Shown piece after piece: positions 33,298-40,784 of a DNA stretch of 40,784 nt (position 1 is its first letter; each line of letters starts with the position of its first letter). The position numbers and the translations under genes were made by a program. The notes under the pieces are model-generated. The model made no database searches and was not told the DNA's origin. It saw nothing but the letters and a program-made list of their open reading frames with translations. Source of the DNA: Alphaproteobacteria bacterium GM7ARS4 (GTDB taxonomy: Bacteria; Pseudomonadota; Alphaproteobacteria; GM7ARS4); the NCBI GenBank assembly GCA_014332745.1, contig JACONL010000004.1:1-40784 (forward strand), read 5' to 3'.

Positions 33298-34065
33298 TTT
33301 TTTCCCATTGTTGGTCGTGTTTTCTTTGATGCCTTAGCGGCAATAGGGCGTTTGGCGGCGTTTGTGGCGGTCTCTCTGTGGCACTGTGTGACGCCTCCCT
33401 TTTACGTGAAGATGCTCTTTCGCCAAATTCTTATCATTGGGTATTATTCTCTTCCTGTTGTTGGCTTGACGGCTATTTTCACGGGCATGGTGTTAGCGTT
33501 GCAAAGTTACTCTGGTTTTTCGCGTTTTTCCGCTGAGAGCGCGACGCCCAATATCGTTGTGCTTGCTGTGACGCGTGAGTTAGGGCCTGTGTTAGCGGGT
33601 TTGATGGTGGCGGGTCGTGTGGGGGCATCTATTGCTGCCGAGATTGGCACGATGAAGGTCACAGAACAGATTGATGCTCTCATCACGTTGTCGGTCAATC
33701 CTTTCAAATATCTGGTCGCCCCGCGTATCATTGCTGGTGTCATTTCGATGCCTATCATGGTGTTGCTGGCGGATACCATTGGTGTGTTGGGGGGGTATAT
33801 CGTCAGCACCATCTCTCTGGATTTCAATCCCTCCCTCTATTTGGTGCATACATGGCAATTCCTCGAGCCGTCCGATGTGACGCTCGGTTTGGTGAAGGCG
33901 TCTGCCTTTGGCTTCATCATCACGGTCATGGGGTGTTATAATGGCTATTACTCGGGAGGTGGCGCGCAGGGTGTGGGACGGGCGACAACCTTGTCTGTGG
34001 TCAGCTCGTCCATCCTCATTTTGTTTTCCAATTACGTGCTGACAGGGCTCTTCTTCTCCCGTTAG
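33289..34065 (+). CDS. mlaE: MlaE-family phospholipid ABC transporter permease
   Basis: 258 residues with about five membrane segments. MlaE family features: YYSLPVVGLTAIFTGMVLALQ, AVTRELGPVLAGLMVAGRVGASIAAEIGTM split as TRELGPVLAGLMVAGRVG and AEIGTMKVTEQIDAL, and a C-terminal FGFIITVMGCYNG with GGAQGVGRATT. It forms the inner-membrane core of the Mla lipid-transport complex that maintains outer-membrane asymmetry. The ATPase gene follows after 15 bases. The start codon lies within a palindrome and no Shine-Dalgarno site is seen. Other MlaE relatives (TrbE/Yrb-like) cannot be excluded but differ little in role. Confidence 0.92.
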   Translation: MHTFFPIVGRVFFDALAAIGRLAAFVAVSLWHCVTPPFYVKMLFRQILIIGYYSLPVVGLTAIFTGMVLALQSYSGFSRFSAESATPNIVVLAVTRELGPVLAGLMVAGRVGASIAAEIGTMKVTEQIDALITLSVNPFKYLVAPRIIAGVISMPIMVLLADTIGVLGGYIVSTISLDFNPSLYLVHTWQFLEPSDVTLGLVKASAFGFIITVMGCYNGYYSGGGAQGVGRATTLSVVSSSILILFSNYVLTGLFFSR

Positions 34066-34080
34066 AGCGAGGATGTCGAT

Positions 34081-34863
34081 ATGGAAAAGATAAAAATCAC
34101 CAATCTTAAGAAAGCCTTTGGCATGAAGAAAGTGCTTGATGGCGTATCCCTATCGATTCAGGAGAAGCAATCGTTGGTCGTCATAGGGCCGTCAGGGGTG
34201 GGAAAGTCGGTCTTGCTTAAATGCTTGCTGGGTATCGTTCGTCCTGAGAGTGGCTCTATTCGTATCAATGGGCGAGAGACGTTGGGTCTTGCATCGGGCA
34301 TCACTCGTGACTATAGCAAGGTCGGTATGCTCTTTCAGGGCGGCGCATTGTTTGATAGTTTTAAGGTGTGGGAAAATGTGGGGTTTCAAGCTCTGCAACA
34401 GAGGACATTGTCCAGACGGGAGATTTATGAAAAGGCATTGGAGAATCTCAATCTTGTGGGATTGGCCAGCCAAGGCGATGAACGGGTTGCCAATCTTACG
34501 CCATCGGAAATATCGGGAGGGATGCAGAAACGTGTGGCCTTGGCGCGCGCGATCTTTAATCGTCCTGAGATTCTCTACTTTGATGAACCAACAACGGGAT
34601 TAGACCCTATTTCCAGTGCCGTCATCAATAATTTGATTCGAGAATGCACGAAGAAGATCGGGGCCACGACACTGACGATCACCCACGATATGTCCAGTGT
34701 GCGCGCCATAGCCGACACTGTCGCCATGCTCTATAACGGGAAGATAGAATGGTTTGGCAAGATCAGCGACATTGACAATTCTGGAAGCGACTATATCCAT
34801 CAATTCGTCAATGGTCTTGCTGATGGCCCCATTCAGACTCAGGCCGATGCCTTGACATCGTGA
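34081..34863 (+). CDS. mlaF: MlaF-family phospholipid ABC transporter ATPase
   Basis: 260 residues. Walker A GPSGVGKS at 36-43, Q-loop in GMLFQGGALFDSF (the family's typical QxGALFDS), signature SGGMQKR, Walker B ILYFDEPTTGLDP and switch His in TITHDMSS. It energises MlaE. Normally an mlaD (MCE domain) gene follows, but here the next gene is radA, so the substrate-binding component must be elsewhere or missing. The start ATG has GAGGA upstream. Confidence 0.94.
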   Translation: MEKIKITNLKKAFGMKKVLDGVSLSIQEKQSLVVIGPSGVGKSVLLKCLLGIVRPESGSIRINGRETLGLASGITRDYSKVGMLFQGGALFDSFKVWENVGFQALQQRTLSRREIYEKALENLNLVGLASQGDERVANLTPSEISGGMQKRVALARAIFNRPEILYFDEPTTGLDPISSAVINNLIRECTKKIGATTLTITHDMSSVRAIADTVAMLYNGKIEWFGKISDIDNSGSDYIHQFVNGLADGPIQTQADALTS

Positions 34864-34878
34864 TGTGAGGATGTCGCT

Positions 34879-36411
34879 TTGACACGCAAGGAGGCATCCT
34901 ATCGTTGCTCGTCATGTGGTACGTTACATCTATCGTGGCAGGGGCAATGTCGCCATTGCGGTCGCTGGAATACGATCGAGAAGGACACTGAGGGCGGGCA
35001 GAGGGGTGTCAATCCCTTCGGGGTCGATATGCATGCCTTAGCAAAAAAGGCAAAGACGTCAGCCAGCGATGTGCTTTCTGTCCTTGATGGCGGGTCCAAC
35101 GTAAAGAGTGCGTCTGTCGCCTCCCCTGTGGATGGGCGTCGCGTCTTTCGCTATGAAACGTTGATAAAAGAATTCGATAGGGTGTGTGGAGGTGGCTTGG
35201 TTGTGGGGAGCGCTCTCTTATTGGGCGGTGCGCCCGGTATCGGCAAGTCGACGCTCATGTTGCAGCTGGCGTACGCCTTGTCGCAACAAGAGCACCATGT
35301 TGCCTATATCTCTGGCGAAGAGACGGAAGAGCAAGTGGCACAGAGGGCTCGGCGTATGGGCTTGACGCCATCAGAGCATGTGCGTTTTGCCTATCATCAC
35401 GAAGTTGAGGACATTGTGCAGAGTCTCTACGCCTATGAAGGCGTTCGTGTCGTCATCATCGATTCCATTCAAGCCGTTGCTGTTGGCGCTCTGGAGTCAG
35501 TGGCGGGGAGTGTTGCGCAAATACGGGCCAGCACAGCGACATTGATAGAATTTGCCCGTCGCACGAACATCATTTTGCTTCTTGTGGGGCATATCACGAA
35601 GGAAGGGACATTAGCAGGGCCTAAATTGTTGGAGCATATGGTGGATACGGTGCTTTACTTCGAGCATGACATGGGGGAGCGTCTTCGTCTCTTGCGCGCC
35701 ATAAAAAATCGTTATGGCGCGACAAACGAAGTCGGCCTCTTCGAGATGGACGAGAAAGGTTTACAAGAATTACCCAATCCGTCATCATTTTTTCTATCAG
35801 ACCACCGCGAAGCACATAGTGGAAGCGCTGTCTTTGCGACACAAGAAGGGCGTCGCTGTTTTCTGTTGGAGATGCAGGCGTTGGTGTCTAAGACATCCTT
35901 TGGTTTGCCTCGTCGCAGCGCCTTGGGGTATGACAGCGCTCGTCTGTCTATGGTGTTGGCTGTGTTAGAGGCCCGTTGTGGCGTCTCTTTTGCTTCTTAT
36001 GATGTCTATGTGAATGTGGTGGGTGGAATGAAAGTGCGTGATGCTGGCGCTGATTTGGCGGTTGCTGTATCACTCTTTTCTGCCCTTATGGATGACGTTC
36101 TTCCCGTCCATGCTGTTTTTTGTGGTGAAATCGGTTTATCTGGTGAGATACGTTTTGTCCCTCACTTGGATTCCTGTGTGAAGGAGGCGCAACATCTTGG
36201 CTTTCGGGAAGTCTATACGGCGCAAAGTCCCCATCGAGAGAGTCGTCAAGAGCGTGAAAGCGTGACAGGACAAAGCCTCACGATTTATTCTTTATCTCAT
36301 GTGAGAAATGTGCTAGAGTCCCTCTGTGTTTTCTGGGGAACGGACTACCTTGCGACACAAGGAGGGGCTGACAAACGTGAGAGGGGGTGTCAAGGTGAGC
36401 AACACCCATGA
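34879..36411 (+). CDS. radA: DNA repair protein RadA (Sms)
   Basis: 510 residues from a TTG at 34879, with GAGGA eight bases before it. RadA is a branch-migration helicase in recombination. An N-terminal C4 zinc finger (Cys10, Cys13, Cys24, Cys27) precedes the RecA-like core with Walker A GAPGIGKST at 117-125, and the RadA-specific motif as KNRYG (276-280), where most have KNRFG. A C-terminal Lon-like domain contains VNVVGGMKVRDAGADLAVAV. The last 40 residues are a basic extension beyond the usual 455-460 length. It follows mlaF by 15 bases. Confidence 0.94.
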   Translation: MTRKEASYRCSSCGTLHLSWQGQCRHCGRWNTIEKDTEGGQRGVNPFGVDMHALAKKAKTSASDVLSVLDGGSNVKSASVASPVDGRRVFRYETLIKEFDRVCGGGLVVGSALLLGGAPGIGKSTLMLQLAYALSQQEHHVAYISGEETEEQVAQRARRMGLTPSEHVRFAYHHEVEDIVQSLYAYEGVRVVIIDSIQAVAVGALESVAGSVAQIRASTATLIEFARRTNIILLLVGHITKEGTLAGPKLLEHMVDTVLYFEHDMGERLRLLRAIKNRYGATNEVGLFEMDEKGLQELPNPSSFFLSDHREAHSGSAVFATQEGRRCFLLEMQALVSKTSFGLPRRSALGYDSARLSMVLAVLEARCGVSFASYDVYVNVVGGMKVRDAGADLAVAVSLFSALMDDVLPVHAVFCGEIGLSGEIRFVPHLDSCVKEAQHLGFREVYTAQSPHRESRQERESVTGQSLTIYSLSHVRNVLESLCVFWGTDYLATQGGADKRERGCQGEQHP

Positions 36412-36418
36412 GTTTTAA

Positions 36419-36445
36419 GGGGAGGGTCTTAAGGGGGGTGAGGGG
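36419..36445 (+). other. G-quadruplex-type motif between radA and cvpA
   Basis: GGGG (36419-36422), A, GGG, TCTTAA, GGGGGG (36433-36438), TGA, GGGG (36442-36445): loops of 1, 6 and 3 bases on the + strand, 8 bases after the radA stop. The rest of the 174-base gap is also G-rich with no gene seen. Confidence 0.45.
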
Positions 36446-36585
36446 AGGTTGCTCATGGGAGGGGTGGTGTTGGCAGGTATGCGCTGGGAAGAGGGTATCG
36501 GTGAGGGGTTCTTTGATAAGGTATCGTGTGGTGATGAACGGATACGTGGCTTGAAGCGATGTGAGAGAGAGAACGAGACAGAACG

Positions 36586-37143
36586 ATGCACATGCTATCC
36601 TCCTATTTTGTTGATTTTTTAATCATCATGTTTGTCCTCATTTCGGCGATTTGGGGCTACTTGTATGGTTTTTTGCGAGAGATCTCTAAATTATTATCTT
36701 GGGTCATGGCGTTTATTGCCACGTATTTTGCGGTCCCTGCTTTGGTGCCTATTGTCGGGATAGAGCCTGTGCTTGTGGGATATTTTGTCCTTGTTCCTGT
36801 TGTGTTTATTTTCATCCTTGTCATTGTGCGCTTACTGAGTCGTGTTGTCGAGCATGTGCTCAGTGGTGATACGTTGGGCTTTACCAATAGGATGATGGGT
36901 TTTGTCTTTGGTTTGGCGCGTGGTTTTGGTGTTGTCTGTGTTGCCTATCTATTGTTGACGATTGTCCCTGGCATTCCGGGGAGGAACGAGCCAGAGATTA
37001 TTTTGTCGGCAAAGACGCGTCCCCTCATTATGTATGGGGCAAATATGATCAAGCTCACATTATTGCGTCAGGGGCTCGATATGAAAGACATAGAGGAGGG
37101 GGCGAGTAAGGTGTTGCGTGCGGGGGAAGAGGAACCCAGATAA
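36586..37143 (+). CDS. cvpA: CvpA family membrane protein
   Basis: 185 residues with four predicted membrane helices (FLIIMFVLISAIWGYL, LLSWVMAFIATYFAV, YFVLVPVVFIFILVIV, GFGVVCVAYLLLTIV). The conserved GYLYGFLREISKLLSWV and SGDTLGFTNRMMGFVFGLARG match CvpA, whose gene usually lies next to purF, as here. It is linked to colicin V export and, in some bacteria, to envelope stress resistance and bile-salt tolerance. An ATG at 36592 is an alternative start. Downstream purF begins 70 bases later. Confidence 0.9.
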   Translation: MHMLSSYFVDFLIIMFVLISAIWGYLYGFLREISKLLSWVMAFIATYFAVPALVPIVGIEPVLVGYFVLVPVVFIFILVIVRLLSRVVEHVLSGDTLGFTNRMMGFVFGLARGFGVVCVAYLLLTIVPGIPGRNEPEIILSAKTRPLIMYGANMIKLTLLRQGLDMKDIEEGASKVLRAGEEEPR

Positions 37144-37213
37144 TCGATGACAGGATGGGGGTGCGAGGGGATGGGGTCGCGTTTTTTTTGCGATGATAGG
37201 AGAGGTATAGAGC

Positions 37214-38692
37214 ATGGCGCGCACATCACCACAGGAGATGAAGGAGAAATGTGGGGTTTTTGGCGTTTTCGACCATAAGGAGGCGTCTGCCGTCACGGCT
37301 TTGGGGTTGCATGCCCTTCAGCATCGAGGACAAGAGGCGAGCGGTATCGTCAGCTGTCTGTATGGCGTCGACAGTTTCCACACCCATAAGGCGCTTGGTT
37401 ATGTTGGCGATATTTTTAGCAGTCAACATGTTATCGACCGTCTAAAGGGGACGATGGCGGTAGGCCACAACCGCTATTCGACGGCGGGCGCATCCGATAT
37501 GCAGAATATCCAGCCTCTCTATGCGCAATTAGCATCGGGTGGCGTGGTGGTGGCCCATAATGGTAATTTGACCGATGCCCATTCTCTGAGGCGTTCCCTT
37601 GCTAAAAAGGGTGCGACCTTTCAAACAACATCGGATACGGAAATCATCTTGCATTTGATGGCGATGAGCGGGGCGTCCTCTGTGCAGGATAAGCTTGTGG
37701 AGAGTTTGTCGCAAGTGCATGGGGCGTATGCTCTTGTTGTCATGACGCCTTCTATGTTGATAGGGGTGCGTGATCCTTTTGGTGTGCGTCCCCTCTCCAT
37801 AGGCACATTAGAGTCATCATGGATGTTGGCGTCTGAGAGTTGTGCGTTCGATATTCTGGGGGGTGATTTATGGCGTGATGTTGAGGCTGGCGAAATGGTT
37901 ATCATCGATAAGGAGGGTGTGCGTTCATATCGTCCCTTTCCTTCGGTGGCGAAGCGCTTTTGCCTCTTTGAGTATATTTATTTTTCTCGTCCTGACTCTG
38001 TCGTTGAGGGGAGGAGTATCTATGCCATACGTAAGCGTGTTGGTTGTGAGATGGCACGCGAGAACAAAGTGACGGCGGCGGATGTTGTCGTTCCCATTCC
38101 CGACTCAGGGCTGGCATGTGCCATTGGCTATGCACAAGAATCGGGTGTGCCATTTGATATGGGTATTATCCGTAACCACTATGTTGGCCGCACCTTTATT
38201 GAGCCTATGGAGAATATCCGTCATTTTGGTGTTCGTCTCAAGCACAATGCCCATAGTGCTGTTCTCAAGGACAAGGTTGTCGTTTTAATCGATGATAGTT
38301 TGGTGCGCGGGACGACATCGAGGAAAATTGTTGCGATGGTGCGGCGAGCTGGCGCGCGTGAAGTCCATCTACGGATTGCCAGTCCCCATGTGCGCCATCC
38401 ATGTTTTTATGGCATCGATACCCCGTCCTCAGAAGAGCTGCTCGCATCAGAGCTGGATGATGAGGCTATTGCTCGAGAGGTGGGTGTGGATAGTATCGCC
38501 TTTTTGTCCCTTGAGCGTCTCTATCGCGCCATCCATGAGGGGAAAGAGACGGCTTGTGCTGCGTCTTCGTCATCCCCAAAAGGCAAGGGATTTTGTGACG
38601 CATGCTTCACGGGACATTATCCCATTCCCCTTGTTGATGTAGGCCATGCGAAGAGTGTTCTTCCCCTTATGGATACGCCTTCCACGCCTTGA
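37214..38692 (+). CDS. purF: Amidophosphoribosyltransferase PurF
   Basis: 492 residues. First committed step of purine synthesis: PRPP plus glutamine to phosphoribosylamine. The N-terminal glutaminase nucleophile is Cys13 (KEKCGVFGVF), implying removal of a 12-residue propeptide. Further: LHALQHRGQEASGI, GHNRYSTAG, VVAHNGNLTD, TSDTEIILHLM. The PRPP loop is VVVLIDDSLVRGTTSRKIV. C-terminal cysteines (TACAASSS, CDACFTGHYP) are usual in this form. AGGAGAGG lies upstream of the ATG. The SDR gene starts at or just past its stop. Confidence 0.95.
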   Translation: MARTSPQEMKEKCGVFGVFDHKEASAVTALGLHALQHRGQEASGIVSCLYGVDSFHTHKALGYVGDIFSSQHVIDRLKGTMAVGHNRYSTAGASDMQNIQPLYAQLASGGVVVAHNGNLTDAHSLRRSLAKKGATFQTTSDTEIILHLMAMSGASSVQDKLVESLSQVHGAYALVVMTPSMLIGVRDPFGVRPLSIGTLESSWMLASESCAFDILGGDLWRDVEAGEMVIIDKEGVRSYRPFPSVAKRFCLFEYIYFSRPDSVVEGRSIYAIRKRVGCEMARENKVTAADVVVPIPDSGLACAIGYAQESGVPFDMGIIRNHYVGRTFIEPMENIRHFGVRLKHNAHSAVLKDKVVVLIDDSLVRGTTSRKIVAMVRRAGAREVHLRIASPHVRHPCFYGIDTPSSEELLASELDDEAIAREVGVDSIAFLSLERLYRAIHEGKETACAASSSSPKGKGFCDACFTGHYPIPLVDVGHAKSVLPLMDTPSTP

Positions 38693-38697
38693 GGCTT

Positions 38698-39459
38698 ATG
38701 GGTGCGGTACGTCCACATGACACTGGTGAGGGAAGGATTGCTCTTGTTGTGGGCGCATCGCGCGGTTTAGGAAGAGAAATTGCGCTCTATCTTGCCTCCC
38801 ATGCCATGCATGTCCTGTTGTTGGGCCGTGACAAAAAGGCGTTGGAAGAGGTCCATGATACCATTTGCGCCACTGATGGTCGCAGTAGCATTGTCGTTCT
38901 CGACATACGTGATGCTGGCGGCATGGCGATGATGGTCGAGACGATGGCGAAGCGTTTTGGGCGTCTTCACCTGTTCATTGCCAATGCCGCCTATCACCCG
39001 CCCTTGATGCCTTTGGACCAAGCATCGCCGTCGGATTGGCAGGAGACCATCGCCATCAATGTGACAGCCTATTGGCACTTTATCAAGGCACTGACCCCTT
39101 TGCTTGTGGCATCGAAGGATGCCCATGCCCTCTTCATGACATGCCGTGAGGCGATGTCCCTTCCTTATTGGGGGCTTCTGGCTCTGAGTAAAGCCGCTTT
39201 AGAGCGTATGGCGTATGGTTGGGCATTGGAGCATATGCGTGACGGGTTAAACATCAACGTCTTTGACCCGGGCGCGATGCGCACCCAAAACCGCACGAGG
39301 TGTGGTGCAAGCATGCGTTGTGCCGTTGAGCCTCATGCCGTTATGGCGCGTCTTACGTCATTACTGACAGCTGGACAGAGCCTGCATGGGACATTCCATG
39401 ACGTATCGGGGCGCGTCCGTTGTGTTTTACCCCATGACATGGGTGACGTTCAGCGATGA
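38698..39459 (+). CDS. Short-chain dehydrogenase/reductase family protein lacking the catalytic Tyr
   Basis: 253 residues from ATG 38698; a TTG at 38689 overlaps the purF stop as TTGA. The Rossmann motif VVGASRGLGREIALYL (Gly19-Gly25) is intact, as is ANAAYHPPL, corresponding to NNAG. The active site normally reads YxxxK; here Lys165 is present in LALSKAALERM, but the position four before it is Leu161, not Tyr. The catalytic Ser region is also changed (MTCREAM). Such an SDR commonly follows purF in alphaproteobacteria and normally has the Tyr (PYAASK). Probably binds NAD(P) but is catalytically altered or inactive; whether it is a recent decay is unknown. Confidence 0.85.
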   Translation: MGAVRPHDTGEGRIALVVGASRGLGREIALYLASHAMHVLLLGRDKKALEEVHDTICATDGRSSIVVLDIRDAGGMAMMVETMAKRFGRLHLFIANAAYHPPLMPLDQASPSDWQETIAINVTAYWHFIKALTPLLVASKDAHALFMTCREAMSLPYWGLLALSKAALERMAYGWALEHMRDGLNINVFDPGAMRTQNRTRCGASMRCAVEPHAVMARLTSLLTAGQSLHGTFHDVSGRVRCVLPHDMGDVQR

Positions 39460-39479
39460 GAGGCGTGGTCTGTCTTGTG

Positions 39480-40784
39480 TTACCCATAAATCTCCGAGAG
39501 CATCTGTTGATACCAAGCATGGGCATAGTCTGCCTCTTTTTTTCTAAACGCTTGTGATGCCTGTAGGGGGCTTGTGCCGCTTCCTCCATGAATGGCGACA
39601 ATGGATGTGGCGCTTGGCCGATAGCTGGCGGCGACAGATATGCCATAGTCTGGCGCAAGGAGGCTATAGCATGTGTTCATGAGTAACGGGTAAGATGGCG
39701 TGTTGTCGTCAAGGAGGGCGGACAGGGCGAGGGCGACAGCTTTTCCTTGACTATTGGCGGCGAAGGCGGATTTTGGCATAGCGCCGGCCACCGTGCTATC
39801 ACCTATGATGTGAATGTTTTTCGCTTCTTGTGATTCGAAGGTGACGGGGTGGATTTGACACCATTCATCATGGGGGGCGAGTCCCGCCTCGAGGGCGAGT
39901 GTTCCTGCTGTTTGCGGTGGTATGACATTGATGACATCGCCATGCCATAGGCGTCCGTCGGCGGTGATGACAGCGCGATCTTGTGGCGAGACAGCGACGA
40001 CATGCCCTCCTTGGTCGGCAGGGACCCACTCTATCATGGCGGGATAGAGTGCCTTCCATCCCTCTTCGAAGAGAGCTTTTTTCGTAAAACTCTTTTTCCC
40101 ATCGAGGATGATGATTTTGCTACGTGGCTTATGGCGTTTGAGATACCATGCGAGGACGGATGCGCGTTCATAGGGGGCTGGCGGGCAACGATAGGGCATC
40201 TCTGGCGCGGTGATAATCATGGTGCCGCCATCCTCCATAGAGTCTATCTGTTTTTTGAGCAAGAGAGTCTGTTCGCCTGCTTTCCACGCATGAGGCATAA
40301 GGTTGGCTGTCTCTGGACCATAGCCGTCGATGGCGTCCCATTGCATATCGATACCGGGAGAGAGAACAAGCCTATCCCACCTCAGCGTGCCATGATGTTC
40401 GATGGTGAGTGTCTTGCGATGGGCATCGAGGGCGATGACCTTCCCACGGATGGTGTCACAGCCAATGTTTTTTAATCCGTCCCATGTCCATGTGATGTCG
40501 TCCATGCGTTTGAAGCCAGCGAGGACATAGTTGCTGAAAGGGCATGTGTGAAGAACAGGAGATTGCTCGATGAGGGTGATACGTATGTCGGGGTGGTAGG
40601 TTTTGACATAGCGCGCCACGGTGGCGCCGCCAAAGCCAGCGCCAACAATGGCGATATGAGGGGAGGAAGATGGGCGGTGACAGCCATGGATGAAGGGACA
40701 GGCCCCTAAGGCGAGGCTTGTTGTGACGCCCCATTTGAGGAAATGACGACGGGAATATGTGACACGTTCCCCGCTCTTTATCCC
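39480..40784 (-). CDS. fccB: Sulfide dehydrogenase flavoprotein subunit FccB-like, 5' partial
   Basis: Reads from the right edge of the window leftward without any start codon in the first stretch, so the start lies outside; at least 434 residues. The visible N-terminus carries a twin-arginine signal (YSRRHFLKWGVTTSLALG), then the FAD-binding IAIVGAGFGGATVARYV. The flavin-linking Cys is in HTCPFSNYVLAG; the redox pair Cys are in PYRCPPAPYERAS and NTCYSLLAPDYG. These are the landmarks of flavocytochrome c sulfide dehydrogenase FccB. It oxidises sulfide in the periplasm with a c-type cytochrome subunit, FccA, which would be upstream outside the window. A GTG at 40619 would delete the signal and half the FAD motif, so it is not the start. 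Confidence 0.9.
   Translation of the reverse strand, partial: GIKSGERVTYSRRHFLKWGVTTSLALGACPFIHGCHRPSSSPHIAIVGAGFGGATVARYVKTYHPDIRITLIEQSPVLHTCPFSNYVLAGFKRMDDITWTWDGLKNIGCDTIRGKVIALDAHRKTLTIEHHGTLRWDRLVLSPGIDMQWDAIDGYGPETANLMPHAWKAGEQTLLLKKQIDSMEDGGTMIITAPEMPYRCPPAPYERASVLAWYLKRHKPRSKIIILDGKKSFTKKALFEEGWKALYPAMIEWVPADQGGHVVAVSPQDRAVITADGRLWHGDVINVIPPQTAGTLALEAGLAPHDEWCQIHPVTFESQEAKNIHIIGDSTVAGAMPKSAFAANSQGKAVALALSALLDDNTPSYPLLMNTCYSLLAPDYGISVAASYRPSATSIVAIHGGSGTSPLQASQAFRKKEADYAHAWYQQMLSEIYG

Overview
The window reads as one contiguous stretch of an alphaproteobacterial chromosome, GC about 53% by eye, densely packed, with most genes on the + strand. The assignment rests on gene neighbourhoods I know from that class: prmC followed by a DUF4167 gene, zapA preceded by a small coiled-coil gene, cvpA-purF-SDR, and a single-chain B12-dependent methylmalonyl-CoA mutase. 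A Rhodospirillales-like lineage is my best guess, held loosely. No tRNA, rRNA, insertion sequence, phage gene or CRISPR array was seen. No gene-free gap exceeds about 205 bases. The standard code fits: TGA is used only as a stop.

Layout. 22-2081: cobT (B12 lower ligand) and two tandem DUF2141 secreted proteins. 2115-3041 (-): HAD-family phosphatase. 3160-8196: ispG, hisS, prfA, prmC and a DUF4167 protein; prfA and prmC are a functional pair (release factor and its methyltransferase). 8336-11002: clpB. 11011-17754: cell-envelope and RNA-modification genes on both strands (M23 peptidase, lipoprotein-like metallo-hydrolase, zapA plus partner, amidase, tadA, class-I-glutaminase-like hydrolase, RluB-type pseudouridine synthase, rsmD). 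17761-27016: tldD, methylmalonyl-CoA mutase, msrPQ, then serine-glyoxylate aminotransferase, hydroxypyruvate/glyoxylate reductase and glycerate kinase. 27013-29021 (-): an orphan secreted acidic protein translationally coupled to an LplT-like MFS carrier. 29225-34863: rpsF-rpsR-rplI, a Na+/Ca2+ exchanger-family protein, dnaB, mlaE-mlaF. 34879-39459: radA, cvpA, purF, SDR. 39480-40784 (-): a 5'-truncated FccB-like sulfide dehydrogenase flavoprotein with a Tat signal.

How it fits together. The aminotransferase, reductase and kinase form a route from glyoxylate and serine to glycerate and 2-phosphoglycerate, the central part of the serine cycle. Methylmalonyl-CoA mutase and cobT point to B12-dependent acyl-CoA metabolism. 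FccB adds a possible sulfide-oxidising capacity. MsrPQ repairs periplasmic methionine sulfoxide.

The points most worth following are: two perfect DnaA boxes just upstream of dnaB; stacked G-quadruplex-type G-runs in two intergenic regions; several housekeeping proteins with substitutions at family-signature positions (SDR without its catalytic Tyr, TadA with HCE instead of HAE, RsmD with TPPW, divergent S18); and at least seven short tandem duplications scattered through the window. Together the last two suggest a fast-evolving genome, perhaps host-associated, but that is inference. I did not find a convincing entirely new multi-gene system.
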